Shown piece by piece: positions 25,120 through 34,750 of a stretch of DNA of 64,000 nt; the stretch's first letter is position 1; every line of letters begins with the position of its first letter. The translations under genes and the position numbers were made by a program. The notes under the pieces were generated by a model. It saw nothing but the letters and a program-made list of their open reading frames with translations. It was not told where the DNA came from and ran no database searches. Origin of the DNA: Sulfuricella sp. (GTDB lineage Bacteria > Pseudomonadota > Gammaproteobacteria > Burkholderiales > Sulfuricellaceae); NCBI GenBank assembly GCA_023266195.1, contig JAHFRP010000006.1:115252-179251 (forward strand), given 5' to 3'.

Positions 25120-27441
25120 TTGAGGTGGCTCGACTTTTCGACGCTGAAAACGCGTCTGCTCATCCTCTTCCTGGTAGCCCCCCTGCCATCGCTGGGCATC
25201 GCCGTCTATGGCGCAATACAGGAATACGACACCGGCGTGGCCGACGCACAAAGGCACGCGGTGCAGGAAACGAAGGCGGGAACGGCCCATTTCCAGCGCA
25301 GAATCGCCGAGACGCGCAGCCTGCTCGAGACGCTTGCCGCCACATCCGCCATCCATGCAGGCCAGGCGGGAAACTGCGCCGTGTTCCTGTCCCGGTTTCT
25401 GCGCAGTTCGCGCGATTACCTGAATCTGGGCGTGATTCGCCCCGATGGCAGCCCGGTTTGCAGCGCAGCTCCACTCCAGCCGGCTGAAAATTATGCGCAC
25501 CGGCTATTTTTCCAGCGCGTCCTCGCCGGGCGCGCTTTCGCGATAGGGGATTACCATGCGGCGACAGCGACGGACAAGCCTGCCGTCACGCTCGCGGTTC
25601 CCCTGCTGAACCGGGCCGGCAAGGTGGAGGCCGTGGTTTTTGCGACGCTCGACCTGATGCGCGCCAACGAGGTGCTGATCGACGAATTGGCGCGGGAAGG
25701 TGGCATATTCACCTTGATCGACGAGCGCGGGCTGGTGCTCGCGCGTTATCCGGATCCGAAAAACGTCGCCGGCAAATTTCTGCCGCAAGCGTCCCTGCTG
25801 GTCGCCATTCTGGCAAAAAACGGCGAGGGAACCGCAGAAACCAGCGGCTTCGAAGGCGCCCCGCGCATCCATGCCTTCTCCACGCTGGCCACGTCCCAGA
25901 ATCAGCGGGTTTTCCTGGTCACCGACCTTTCCCGCGAGGGACCGCTGCTGGCGGCGAGACGCATTATCACCTGGCAGGTGGCCAGCCTGGCTGTCGCCGT
26001 GCTGCTGATCGTCGTGATCGCCTGGGTAGGAACCTCCCAGTTCATTTTCCGCCCCATCTCGATCCTGATCGATGCGGCCAAGCAGATGCGCGCCGGCAAC
26101 CTGAGCTCCCGCACCGGGATCGAGCACGACCATAACGAAGTAAGCACCCTGGCCGGCATACTCGATGACATGGCCGAGTCGCTGGAACTGAGGGAGAACG
26201 ACCGGACGTACACGATAGCGGTCATCAAGCAATTGAACAGCGAGCTGGAAAACCGGGTCGCGGAACGCACCGCGCAGCTGGAAAACGCCAAGCAAGAGGT
26301 GGATCTGGCCAACCAGCGGCTGTCCGGCTCGCTCGATCTCTTGCAGCGCCATTCCATCGACATGGCCAACCTCGGCGAGATGGGCAACTTGCTGCAAACC
26401 TGCCGCAACGTCGATGAAGCCAATAAGGTCGTCGCCCAATTTATCGAACGCTCTCTCCCCTACCGCTCCGGCGGGCTGTTCATCATCCAGCCTTCGCGGG
26501 GAATCGTCGATGCCACCATCACCTGGGGCCAGATCCCGCCGAAAGACCGGGTTTTCTCGCCGGAGGACTGCTGGGCGCTGCGTGGCGGGAAATTCCACTG
26601 GGCAGACCCTTCGCATCCCCGCCCTTGCTGCAATCACGTCGACCAGTCCTCGTGCGCCGATTACATGTGCCTGCCCTTGATGGCGCGCGGCGAAACCATG
26701 GGCATCCTGCATCTGAGGGATTTGTCGCCGGCGGCTCACGGGGTTTTCGACACGGAAGTCCAGGAACAGGAAGCGCAAACCCGGCTGCAACTGGCCCAAT
26801 ATGTCGCAGAGCGCACCGCGCTGGCGATCGCCAACCTGCGACTGCACGACGAACTGCTGGCCCAGGCGATTCGCGATCCCCTCACCAGACTTTATAACCG
26901 CCGCTACATGGAGGACATGATGGCGCGGGAAGAACTGGTCGCCCAGCGCACCGCCTCATCGGTCGGCATCATCATGATCGACATCGACCACTTCAAGAAC
27001 CTGAACGATACCTACGGCCACCAAGCGGGCGATATGGTGTTGCGGGAGATGGGACACTTGCTGGAAAGCCACACGCGGGGCGCGGATATTGCCTGCCGTT
27101 ACGGCGGCGAGGAATTTGTCGTCACCATGCCCGGCGCCTCGCTGGACATCACTCGCCAGCGCGCGGAACAGCTGCGCCAGGACATCGCTGAGTTCCGCCT
27201 GGACTATGCGGGAGAAGCGATAAAAATCACCATATCGCTCGGTATCGCCATCATTCCGCTGCATGGGTCATCCTGGAACGTCGCATTCCGGGCGGCCGAC
27301 ACCGCACTTTACAAGGCTAAACAGGAAGGGCGAAATCGGGTGATTGTCGCCAGGACGCCGGAAAACGGATCAGGCAATAATTCGAGGGGAAACCGGCAGA
27401 ATTCCGATACTCCCGCCCCCATCGACGGCGGCGGGAGTTAA
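25120..27441 (+). CDS. Membrane diguanylate cyclase: Cache-HAMP-GAF-GGDEF
   Basis: 773 residues if started at TTG 25120, seven bases after AGAAGGAGA. The in-frame ATG at 25048 lies at the edge of the dispersed repeat and has no Shine-Dalgarno site, so it is less likely. Order: membrane span, periplasmic double-Cache sensor (to about 290), second span, HAMP (about 312-365), coiled coil, a GAF domain with the Cys-rich part CWALRGG...CCNH...SSCADYMCLPL, and a GGDEF domain with intact YGGEEF near 661. It makes c-di-GMP in answer to an external ligand. The several GAF cysteines could bind metal or sense redox state. Confidence 0.9.
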   Translation: MRWLDFSTLKTRLLILFLVAPLPSLGIAVYGAIQEYDTGVADAQRHAVQETKAGTAHFQRRIAETRSLLETLAATSAIHAGQAGNCAVFLSRFLRSSRDYLNLGVIRPDGSPVCSAAPLQPAENYAHRLFFQRVLAGRAFAIGDYHAATATDKPAVTLAVPLLNRAGKVEAVVFATLDLMRANEVLIDELAREGGIFTLIDERGLVLARYPDPKNVAGKFLPQASLLVAILAKNGEGTAETSGFEGAPRIHAFSTLATSQNQRVFLVTDLSREGPLLAARRIITWQVASLAVAVLLIVVIAWVGTSQFIFRPISILIDAAKQMRAGNLSSRTGIEHDHNEVSTLAGILDDMAESLELRENDRTYTIAVIKQLNSELENRVAERTAQLENAKQEVDLANQRLSGSLDLLQRHSIDMANLGEMGNLLQTCRNVDEANKVVAQFIERSLPYRSGGLFIIQPSRGIVDATITWGQIPPKDRVFSPEDCWALRGGKFHWADPSHPRPCCNHVDQSSCADYMCLPLMARGETMGILHLRDLSPAAHGVFDTEVQEQEAQTRLQLAQYVAERTALAIANLRLHDELLAQAIRDPLTRLYNRRYMEDMMAREELVAQRTASSVGIIMIDIDHFKNLNDTYGHQAGDMVLREMGHLLESHTRGADIACRYGGEEFVVTMPGASLDITRQRAEQLRQDIAEFRLDYAGEAIKITISLGIAIIPLHGSSWNVAFRAADTALYKAKQEGRNRVIVARTPENGSGNNSRGNRQNSDTPAPIDGGGS

Positions 27442-27448
27442 CCGGTTC

Positions 27449-28165
27449 CTAACAGCGGTCCTTCTGCGCCGAATACTCGGACAGCAAAACCGTTTTGGCC
27501 GTATCAGCCACTTCCTGCTTGGCGCCGCCGACGCCGTAATCTTCAATCAATTCTTTCTTGTAGGCCTTGAAGAAATCGTCGAAGCGCGCGCCGCCATAGA
27601 CGCCTTTGGCGTACAGTTCGTCGGTGGCCGGATCGTATTCCAGCCGGATCGACGCCAGGGGCTGCGTCGCCTTCTTGTTGGTGGCGATCATCTTGCCGCC
27701 GTGCGCCGGATCGTAAACCCGGTCGTGTTCGCAACAGACGATGACGCCGGCCACGCCCGCATCTTCGCTTTTCTCGGTAGCGTAATAGCTGATCGGTGTG
27801 CCGTCTTTTTTCGGGTAGGACAGCTGGTGCGCGCAAATCGCGGTCATCGCCACGATGCTGCCGTTCGGCCCGGTGCCGCCTTCCCAGGTGTATTCGCCGT
27901 TATCCGACATCAGCTTCTCGCCGCCGGCCGGCTTGTTTTCCAGGTTGATCAGGAAGCACGGGGTACCCGCATAAGGGTAGTTGAAAACATATGCATCCTT
28001 GGTAGTCAGCGATTTCGCCTTGATCGGCTGCCCTTGGGCATCGACCAGCTTGACCCGACTGTATTCCTTCAGTTCCGCAGCTTCGACCGACTCCGTGTAT
28101 CTTGCCTGCAATCCGGCAACTGCCGCCGTTACGCCGCATATTTTCATAAAACGCCGACGATCCAT
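27449..28165 (-). CDS. Exported Rieske [2Fe-2S] protein
   Basis: 238 residues with a good GGGAGAGG site before ATG 28165. A Tat-like leader (MDRRRFMKICGVTAAVAGL) exports a Rieske domain with cluster ligands in TAICAHQLSYP (C-x-H) and VIVCCEHDRVYDP (C-x-x-H). The C-terminal 60 residues are charged and of no known fold. It is the gene after the FccB-type flavoprotein on the same strand, and may carry electrons from it; a terminator sits between the two. Confidence 0.9.
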   Translation of the reverse strand: MDRRRFMKICGVTAAVAGLQARYTESVEAAELKEYSRVKLVDAQGQPIKAKSLTTKDAYVFNYPYAGTPCFLINLENKPAGGEKLMSDNGEYTWEGGTGPNGSIVAMTAICAHQLSYPKKDGTPISYYATEKSEDAGVAGVIVCCEHDRVYDPAHGGKMIATNKKATQPLASIRLEYDPATDELYAKGVYGGARFDDFFKAYKKELIEDYGVGGAKQEVADTAKTVLLSEYSAQKDRC

Positions 28166-28191
28166 ATCCTCTCCCAGCGTATCAATTCATA

Positions 28192-28220
28192 TAAAAAAGA
28201 CGGGGGCCGGAGCCCCCGTC
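28192..28220 (-). terminator. Rho-independent terminator between fccB and the Rieske gene
   Basis: On the minus strand GACGGGGGCTCCGGCCCCCG forms a 10-bp GC stem followed by a run of six T. It follows fccB, so only part of the transcript should reach the Rieske gene, or it has its own promoter. Confidence 0.85.
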
Positions 28221-28236
28221 AAAGAGGAAAATCAAA

Positions 28237-29592
28237 TTAAGCGAACATGTCCCGGTACAGGCCCTTCGCCCACGACAACGTGCCGCGGCCCTTGGAGGCG
28301 TCGCGATCTTCGAACATCTTGGTGTCTTTGGAGAAGGAGAACTGCTTGGTCTTGGGATCGTAAGCGTAGGTCGCGTCGACCGAAATGCCTTCCAGCGGGT
28401 TGGTGTTGACCAGCGAGAAGCAGATCGTTTCCGGGCTGAACCACTCGATTTCCTTGCCTTGGGCGCGCGCAGCCAGCACCTTGGCGACGTACTTGCCTTC
28501 GGTGTTGGAGGTGTTGGCGCTCTTCGAGTAAGGATGCGGACGGGAGTCGCCCGTCACGTAAACGCGGTCGTCGCCGATCACGTTGTACTTGAGGGTGTCG
28601 ATCATCGCTTCTTTTTGCGGATTTTTCGGGTCCATGATGCCGAACTGCTCGAGCAGCTTGGATCCGCGCACGCCCGGATAAATCGACGCATCATCGAACT
28701 TGATGGTGTCGAACTCGGTCTTGATGGTCTTGTTGGCCAGATCGACGCCCTTGATCTCCATCGACGGCTTGTACTCGATGTAGTCCTTGTACAGCTCGTT
28801 GAAGGCCGCATGGAAGCCCTTGGCCTTGATGGTGATGTCGGGGTTGTGGTCGAGCACCAGCACCTTGGCCTTGACTTTGTTCTTCTTGAACGCGGAAGCG
28901 ATCATGCAGGCGCGCTCGTAAGGAGCGGGGAGGCAACGGTAGTTGCCGCCGGGAACGTTCAGCATGAACACGCCGCCTTCGAAACCCTGGACTTTCGCCT
29001 TGATGGTCGAATGCTCGGTCGGCATGGTGAAGCCGGCCGGGTAAACCGTGCGCAGCGCGGTTTCGGTTTCCGCATCGTTCACGCCGATGCGGGAATAGTC
29101 GTAGCCGATCCCAGGAGCCAGCACCAGGTAATCGTAGTCGATTTCGCCCTCGCTGGTGTAGAGCTTGCGAGCCGAACGGTCCAGCCCGGTACAGGTGGCG
29201 TTCAGGAAAGTGTAGTTGTTGTTCTTTGCGGCATCGAGGAAGCTGTGATCGGCCAGGAACTCAAGGTCGATCACGCCGGCGTACCACAGGTTGCTGGAGA
29301 AGCAGGAAGAATACATGTCCCGTTTTTCCACCATCACCACGTCGAACTTCGGATATTCCTTCTTGGCGTACTTGGCGATCGTCAGGCCGGAAGTACCGCC
29401 GCCGACAACGACCAGGCGCGGCCCTTTGGCCTTGGGCAGCGGAGCCTTGGTACCGGCACCCACCATGTGCGTTTTCTTGTCGTCCGCCTTCGCTGCCTGC
29501 GAAGTCAAACCCACCGTCGCCAAGGATGCGGCTGCAACCCCGCTCATCTTGATAAAACCGCGCCGCGAAATTTCGTTATTGCCTTTATCCAC
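28237..29592 (-). CDS. fccB: Flavocytochrome c sulfide dehydrogenase flavoprotein (FccB-type)
   Basis: 451 residues with a GTG start at 29592 and GGAGGTGG upstream. A Tat leader (EISRRGFIKMSG) precedes an FAD-binding domain (RLVVVGGGTSGLTIAKY). Three diagnostic cysteines are present: SCFSSN, where FCSD binds FAD covalently, and the redox pair in YRCLPAPYERA and TICFSLVN. The C-terminal FCSD domain GISVDATYAYD is also present. It should oxidise sulfide in the periplasm. No FccA cytochrome lies next to it; the Rieske gene takes that place. Confidence 0.92.
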   Translation of the reverse strand: MDKGNNEISRRGFIKMSGVAAASLATVGLTSQAAKADDKKTHMVGAGTKAPLPKAKGPRLVVVGGGTSGLTIAKYAKKEYPKFDVVMVEKRDMYSSCFSSNLWYAGVIDLEFLADHSFLDAAKNNNYTFLNATCTGLDRSARKLYTSEGEIDYDYLVLAPGIGYDYSRIGVNDAETETALRTVYPAGFTMPTEHSTIKAKVQGFEGGVFMLNVPGGNYRCLPAPYERACMIASAFKKNKVKAKVLVLDHNPDITIKAKGFHAAFNELYKDYIEYKPSMEIKGVDLANKTIKTEFDTIKFDDASIYPGVRGSKLLEQFGIMDPKNPQKEAMIDTLKYNVIGDDRVYVTGDSRPHPYSKSANTSNTEGKYVAKVLAARAQGKEIEWFSPETICFSLVNTNPLEGISVDATYAYDPKTKQFSFSKDTKMFEDRDASKGRGTLSWAKGLYRDMFA

Positions 29593-29791
29593 TTGCCACC
29601 TCCATTGTTTTGATTTATTTAAATAAAGACTTCTTGTTACGCGCCAATTTCCGTGTTGGGTTTACCCCACAAACTCCCCCAACAGCAATAAGCACAATTT
29701 ATTCTAACATCAGGCTTCGTAATAGCAACACCCCAATGTTCATTTTTTGACGAAATTTACAGTTTTGCGCGAACTGGGCATACTTCCGCGG

Positions 29792-30463
29792 ATGAATATT
29801 CTCCTGATCGAAGACAACCGCGACCTGGCGCTCAACCTGTTCGACTATTTCGAGGCCAAGGGCCACACGCTGGATCTGGCCGGCGACGGCATCTCCGGGC
29901 TGCATCTGGCGGCATCCAATTCCTACGACGTGCTCATCCTGGACCTGATGCTGCCCGGCATCGACGGGCTGGCGCTGTGCCGGCGCCTGCGCGAAGCCGG
30001 CAAGCAGACGCCGGTGTTGATGTTGACCGCGCGCGACTCGCTTGACGACAAGATCGCGGGACTGGAAGCCGGCGCCGACGATTACGTGGTGAAGCCGTTC
30101 GCGCTGCGCGAAGTGGAAGCGCGCCTGCGCGCGCTGGCGCGGCGCGCGCTGGCGCGCGGAGGCCCGGCCATGCTGCGGGTCGGCGACTTGTCGTTCGACC
30201 CCGCCACGCTCAAGGTGACGCGCGGCGAACGCACCATCGAACTGCCGCCGATCCCGCTCAAGATCCTGGAAATCCTGATGCGCCACTCGCCGCGGGTGTT
30301 GCCGCGCGACGAACTCGAACGCGGCATCTGGGGCGATTCGCCGCCCGACAGCGATGCCCTGCGGGCGCATCTGCACATCCTGCGCAGCGCCGTCGACAAG
30401 CAGGCGGACAAACCGCTGATCAGAACCCTGCGCGGCATCGGCTACCAGATCAGCGATGAATAG
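29792..30463 (+). CDS. OmpR/PhoB-family response regulator
   Basis: 223 residues from ATG 29792. Receiver domain with acidic pocket LIEDN, phospho-Asp in LILDLMLPGIDG and Lys in VVKPF; winged-helix DNA-binding domain from about 130 (LPPIPLKILEILMRHSP, RTLRGIGYQI). It overlaps the kinase gene by eight bases, a normal two-component pair. It is transcribed away from fccB across 199 bp with no clear sigma-54 site, so control of fccB is possible but not shown. Confidence 0.92.
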   Translation: MNILLIEDNRDLALNLFDYFEAKGHTLDLAGDGISGLHLAASNSYDVLILDLMLPGIDGLALCRRLREAGKQTPVLMLTARDSLDDKIAGLEAGADDYVVKPFALREVEARLRALARRALARGGPAMLRVGDLSFDPATLKVTRGERTIELPPIPLKILEILMRHSPRVLPRDELERGIWGDSPPDSDALRAHLHILRSAVDKQADKPLIRTLRGIGYQISDE

Positions 30464-31733
30464 CTTTCACCACAGCCTCCGCTTCAAGCTCGCCGCCACC
30501 TTCGCCTGGTTCGGCGCGCTGGTCAGCCTGCTGCTGTCGCTGGGCCTTTCGTTTACCGCGCACAACCTCGGCGAGCGGCTGATGGACGAGACCCTGCGGG
30601 CGGAAATCGAGGACTACATCGCGCGGCGCTCGCGCAACCCCAATTCCCTGCCGCCCGCCACGGTCAGCGTGCGCGGCTATGTCCACGTGCCCGGACGGGC
30701 CGCGGAGGATATCCCGCCCGCCCTGCTCCAGCTCAGCCCCGGCAAGCACCAGCTGACGCTGGACGCCACCCCCTACCGGGTCGCCGTGGCCGACAAGGGA
30801 AACGAGCGCTATGTGATGCTGTTCAACGAAAAACGGCAGCGCCAGCGGGAAGAACAGTTCCTGGTCAACCTGGTAGTCGGCGCGCTGATCATGACGCTGG
30901 TTTCGGCGGGAGTGGGCTGGTGGCTGGCGGGAAGGGTGGTCGCGCCGGTCGCCGAACTCGCCAGGCGCGTCGCCAAGGCGAAACCGGAAGACGAAATGCT
31001 CGAAATCGAAAGCGGATTCCCGCCGGATGAAATCGGCAAACTCGCCCGCGTGTTCGGCGGCTACCTCCGGCGCATGCGCGCCTTCATCGAGCGGGAGCGC
31101 GCCTTCACTTCCGACGTCAGCCACGAGCTGAGGACGCCGCTCGCCATCGTTCAGGGTGCCGTCGAGCTGATGGAAGACGACGAACACCTCGATGAAAAAC
31201 AGCAAAAGCGCCTCGCCCGGATCGGCCGCGCCGCCAGGCAGATGATCGACCTCACCGCCGCCCTGCTGCTGATGGCGCGGGAGGAGTCCGCCGGCGAGCC
31301 GGGCGAACGCGATTGCGACGTCTGCGAAGTGGTCGGCTGCGCCGTCGAAACGCACCGCTACCTGGTCAGGCCGGAAACCCGCGTCGAGCTGGCCTGCCGC
31401 AGCCACCCCCGCGTCGCCGCCGAACGCACCCTGCTCGGCATCGTCGTCGCCAACCTGGTGCGCAACGCCTTTGCCTACACCGAGTCCGGCACGGTCGCCA
31501 TCACGGTGGACGACCGCTGCCTGACCGTAGCCGACACCGGGCCGGGCATTCCGAGCGAAGAAATCGGCAAGGTTTTCCAGCGGCATTTCAAGGGATCGGC
31601 CAGCACCGGAGCGGGCATCGGCCTGTCGCTGGTGAAGCGCATCTGCGACCGCTACGGCTGGGAAACCGTGATCGAAAGCACCGAAGGGCGCGGCACCACC
31701 GCCCAGTTATTCTTCGCGCGGTCGTCCTTGTAG
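30456..31733 (+). CDS. Sensor histidine kinase paired with the OmpR-type regulator
   Basis: 425 residues. Two spans (about 15-35 and 140-160) around a periplasmic domain of roughly 100 residues, HAMP, HisKA with FTSDVSHELRTPLAIVQGA, and HATPase with VANLVRNAFAYTESG (N box) and VADTGPGIP (G1). The N-terminus is encoded inside the regulator gene overlap. The stop TAG at 31731 is the first triplet of a palindromic repeat, so the SSL end may not be original. Confidence 0.92.
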   Translation: MNSFHHSLRFKLAATFAWFGALVSLLLSLGLSFTAHNLGERLMDETLRAEIEDYIARRSRNPNSLPPATVSVRGYVHVPGRAAEDIPPALLQLSPGKHQLTLDATPYRVAVADKGNERYVMLFNEKRQRQREEQFLVNLVVGALIMTLVSAGVGWWLAGRVVAPVAELARRVAKAKPEDEMLEIESGFPPDEIGKLARVFGGYLRRMRAFIERERAFTSDVSHELRTPLAIVQGAVELMEDDEHLDEKQQKRLARIGRAARQMIDLTAALLLMAREESAGEPGERDCDVCEVVGCAVETHRYLVRPETRVELACRSHPRVAAERTLLGIVVANLVRNAFAYTESGTVAITVDDRCLTVADTGPGIPSEEIGKVFQRHFKGSASTGAGIGLSLVKRICDRYGWETVIESTEGRGTTAQLFFARSSL

Positions 31734-31824
31734 GTCGGGCACCCCGTGCCCGACAGCCGGGTTGGCACACGCGGGGGGGTGGAATTTATCGGGAAATTTG
31801 TCGGGCACGGGGTGCCCGACCTAC
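31730..31824. repeat. GTAGGTCGGGCAC-type repeat, paired hairpins
   Basis: GTAGGTCGGGCACCCCGTGCC at the left and GGCACGGGGTGCCCGACCTAC at the right, about 45 bp apart. Sits between the kinase and the convergent pseudouridine synthase gene. Confidence 0.8.
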
Positions 31825-31825
31825 A

Positions 31826-32725
31826 TTAGAATCTCTCGCCTTCCAGTAAATAGCGCCACTGCCCCAGCGGCAGATCGCCCAGCTTGATCTTGCCGATGCG
31901 GATGCGCTTGAGGCCGACCACCTTGAGGCCGACCAGCTCGCACATGCGGCGAATCTGGCGTTTCTTGCCTTCTTTCAGGATGAAGCGCAGCTGGTCCTGA
32001 TTCTGCCAGGACACCTTGGCCGGCTTGAGGGCCTCGCCGTCCAGGCTGAGGCCGTGATTGAGCTTGGCTAGGCCGGCCTCGCTCAGGCGCCCTTCCACCC
32101 GCACCAGGTATTCCTTCTCGATCCCGGAATCGGCGCCGATCAACTGCTTGGCGATGCGCCCGTCCTGGGTCAGCACCAGCAGCCCGGTGGAGTCGATGTC
32201 GAGCCGCCCCGCCGGTGCAAGCCCGTGCAGGTGCTCGGCGGAATAGGCCTGCGGCGCGCGGTCTTCCCGGTAGCGGCTGTCCTTGCCGATCAGCGTCACC
32301 GCCGCCTGGTAGCCCTTCTCCGGCTGGGCGGAAACGTAGCCGACCGGCTTGTGGAGCAGGATGGTGACACGCTGCGCTTGCTGCTTCTCGGCCCGCTTGT
32401 CGAGGGTTATGATCTGGCCGGGATCGACCTTGGTACCGAGCAGGGTGACGCGCTCGCCATCGACCAGCACCAGGCCGCGTTCGATCAGGGCATCCGCCTC
32501 GCGGCGCGAGCACAGGCCGCGCTCGGACATGAGCTTGGATAAACGAACCAACCCCGAGTCGGCCCCCGTGTCATTCGATCCGGCAGGCCTGGCGCGGGGA
32601 ACGCCGGCTTTCGCCGCGGCGGATCCGGCTGGCCGCACAACCACGGGCGCCGCCCTGGCGGCACCTTCGGGCCGCCGTTTGCCGACCGGCCCCGCCCGGC
32701 CCCGTGCCGGCCTGCGCGTAATCAT
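31826..32725 (-). CDS. RsuA/RluB/RluF-family pseudouridine synthase
   Basis: 299 residues. An Ala/Arg/Pro-rich unstructured N-terminal extension (about 1-55), an S4 RNA-binding domain ([21 protein letters not shown]) and a catalytic domain with [17 protein letters not shown] (catalytic Asp near 173) and [16 protein letters not shown]. The family isomerises uridine in 16S or 23S rRNA; sequence alone does not decide among RsuA, RluB, RluE and RluF, though the motif arrangement is nearest to RluF. Confidence 0.88.
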   Translation of the reverse strand: MITRRPARGRAGPVGKRRPEGAARAAPVVVRPAGSAAAKAGVPRARPAGSNDTGADSGLVRLSKLMSERGLCSRREADALIERGLVLVDGERVTLLGTKVDPGQIITLDKRAEKQQAQRVTILLHKPVGYVSAQPEKGYQAAVTLIGKDSRYREDRAPQAYSAEHLHGLAPAGRLDIDSTGLLVLTQDGRIAKQLIGADSGIEKEYLVRVEGRLSEAGLAKLNHGLSLDGEALKPAKVSWQNQDQLRFILKEGKKRQIRRMCELVGLKVVGLKRIRIGKIKLGDLPLGQWRYLLEGERF

Positions 32726-32735
32726 CGGGGATGGA

Positions 32736-33080
32736 TCAGAGGATTTTCAGCAATTCGACTTCGAACACCAGCGTAGCGTTGGGCGGGATCACGCCGCCCG
32801 CGCCGCGCGCGCCGTAGCCGAGCTGGGCGGGAATGGTGAGCTTGCGCACGCCGCCGATTTTCATGCCCTGCACGCCTTCGTCCCAGCCGCGGATCACGCG
32901 GCCGGCGCCGAGCGGGAAATCGAACGGGTCGTTGCGGTCCTTGCTCGAATCGAACTTGGTGCCGTCGGTGAGCCAGCCGGTGTAGTGGACGTATACGTGC
33001 TTGCCGGCAACGGCGACATCGCCTTCGCCTTCCTTGATATCTTCGTAGACAAGCCCGGAGGCGGTGGTGGTTTCAGCCAT
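32736..33080 (-). CDS. FKBP-type peptidyl-prolyl cis-trans isomerase
   Basis: 114 residues from ATG 33080, with TTTGGAG upstream. A single FKBP domain with no leader: [41 protein letters not shown] and LGYGARG...[14 protein letters not shown]. All aromatic pocket residues are present. It is a cytoplasmic folding helper about ten bases upstream of the pseudouridine synthase gene, so the two are likely an operon. Confidence 0.95.
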   Translation of the reverse strand: MAETTTASGLVYEDIKEGEGDVAVAGKHVYVHYTGWLTDGTKFDSSKDRNDPFDFPLGAGRVIRGWDEGVQGMKIGGVRKLTIPAQLGYGARGAGGVIPPNATLVFEVELLKIL

Positions 33081-33136
33081 GATGATCTCCAAATTTAGCG
33101 AGCGCGTATTTTAACCGGAAATGGGCGATCCCGCTG

Positions 33137-34243
33137 CTAGGATCCGCCCGCCACGCGGTTGCGCCCGCCGTGCTTCGCCCGGTACAGCGCCTGGTCGGCC
33201 TGGGCGACCAGGCGCTGCGCCAGCGCTCCGATATTGGGCGCGCGGCTGGCGTCGCGCAGAGTCGCCACGCCGACCGAGATCGTGGCGGCAACGGCGGCGT
33301 CCTCTTCCCCCTTGAAACGCTGGTCGGCGATGCTGAGTCGAATGCGTTCGGCGACGTTGAGCGCACTGTCGCTGTCGGTCTGGATCAGCAGGACGGCGAA
33401 CTCCTCGCCGCCGTAGCGCCCCAGCACGTCGATGGACCGCAGCTGGCCCTTGATCCGCCAGGCGGCCTCGCGCAGCACGCAATCGCCGGTCTGGTGGCCG
33501 TGCTCGTCGTTGATGCGCTTGAAATGGTCGATGTCGAGAAACAGACAGGACAACGGATAGCCCTGGCGCTGCGCCCGCCCCATCTCCTCTTGCAGGCGCT
33601 GGTCGAAATAGCGCCGGTTGTGCACGCCGGTGAGCGGGTCCGTCAGTCCGAGATGCTTGAGGCGCTCGCTGTTGGTCACGTTTTCCAGGCAGACGCCGGC
33701 AATCACCGCCAGGCGCGCAATGAAATCGGTAGCCATGCCCGGAGCGAAGCGCTGGCCGTTTGCACTGCCGAGATTAAGGCTGCCGATCAGTTTTTTCTGC
33801 CGCACCATCGGCAGGATGGCGATGCTGGCCGGCGCCGCGCCGGGCGGAAAGAAGGGGGCGCGGCTGGCGGCGTTGTACTGGCCCAGCACCGGCGTCAACA
33901 AAGTGCCGCAAAGGCGGAGAAATTTCGCGGGGCTGTCCAGGAAAATCAGGCCGGGAAAGTCGGCGGCGGCGATGCCCAGATCGATCAGCATGCGCCGCAC
34001 CTCGTATTCCGGGTCGATCAGCGCCAGCGTCACCGTGTCCAGCTCGAAGCTGTCTTTCAGCTCCAGCAGCACATAATGCAGCAGCTCCTTGAGGCCGCCG
34101 ATGCCCAGCATGCGCAGCTCCGCCTCCTGGAAGCGGCGCAGCACCTGCTCGTTTTGCCGCGCCTGCGCCAGCAGCGATTCGAGCCGATGCCGCAACTCGC
34201 GGTTGTCGGTAAGCGTTCCGCCGGGCATTGGGTCAGAGGTCAT
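33137..34243 (-). CDS. GAF (DUF484-like)-GGDEF diguanylate cyclase
   Basis: 368 residues from ATG 34243; a TTG start at 34264 also exists. A coiled-coil N-terminus and a DUF484/GAF-type domain (about 30-190, HRLESLLAQARQNE...LPMVRQKKLIGSLNLGS) precede a GGDEF domain with intact RYGGEEF. The RxxD inhibitory site is not obvious (RSID lies five residues before GGEEF and may serve). Soluble. Third intact cyclase in the window. Confidence 0.9.
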   Translation of the reverse strand: MTSDPMPGGTLTDNRELRHRLESLLAQARQNEQVLRRFQEAELRMLGIGGLKELLHYVLLELKDSFELDTVTLALIDPEYEVRRMLIDLGIAAADFPGLIFLDSPAKFLRLCGTLLTPVLGQYNAASRAPFFPPGAAPASIAILPMVRQKKLIGSLNLGSANGQRFAPGMATDFIARLAVIAGVCLENVTNSERLKHLGLTDPLTGVHNRRYFDQRLQEEMGRAQRQGYPLSCLFLDIDHFKRINDEHGHQTGDCVLREAAWRIKGQLRSIDVLGRYGGEEFAVLLIQTDSDSALNVAERIRLSIADQRFKGEEDAAVAATISVGVATLRDASRAPNIGALAQRLVAQADQALYRAKHGGRNRVAGGS

Positions 34244-34289
34244 AAAAAACCGCGGCCGGAACAATGAAACCTGGCCGTACCCTGATGGC

Positions 34290-34456
34290 TTCCCTCTCCC
34301 CTAGCCCTCTGATGAAATTACCAGCCATTCGACCAGCGGCAAAGCCGCAAGTCGCCAGTTGTCCCGCCAGCCCTAAAAGGCTCCGATCCGCTATGGGCTG
34401 AAGCCCGTGCGGAGTCGTATGAGGGAAAGGGGAGCGAGGGACGCTTCGCGTGTTTC
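34290..34456. repeat. Repeat with CCCCTAGCCCTCT / AGGGAAAGGGG ends
   Basis: Inverted ends enclose a GC-rich hairpin region (CTCCGATCCGCTATGGGCTGAAG). Outer parts resemble the repeats at 46920 and 50341, but the centre differs. No gene in this 217-bp gap. Confidence 0.4.
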
Positions 34457-34460
34457 ATAA

Positions 34461-34712
34461 TTAAGCGCCTACCACCTCGGCCTTGACGATCTCCAGCGCG
34501 TCGCGCATCGTTTCCTCGGACGCGGCGTTGATGCTTTCCGCCAGCATTTCCGCCGCTTCCAGGGTTTCCGCCGGCAGCATGTCGGCCGCCAGCTCAGCGA
34601 CGAAGGCGGCGGCAGCGCCAGCAATGCGCAGCAAGGACTGGCGTTCGCTCATCAGCATTTCGAGCTCGCCGCGCAGCATGGCGATTTCCTGGTCTTTCAA
34701 TACATGAGGCAT
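34461..34712 (-). CDS. Small helical protein, unknown (83 aa)
   Basis: Start chosen at ATG 34712 with ACGGAAA upstream. The product is acidic and almost wholly helical by composition: MLRGELEMLMSERQSLLR could be a coiled coil, followed by an Ala/Glu-rich stretch with ETLEAAEMLAESINA. It lies 38 bases after the HTH/ferredoxin/FNR gene on the same strand, so probably in its operon. Function not recognised. Confidence 0.6.
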   Translation of the reverse strand: MPHVLKDQEIAMLRGELEMLMSERQSLLRIAGAAAAFVAELAADMLPAETLEAAEMLAESINAASEETMRDALEIVKAEVVGA

Positions 34713-34750
34713 GATTTTTCCGTTCTTGTCTTGTTGGTCGAGATTGGCGG

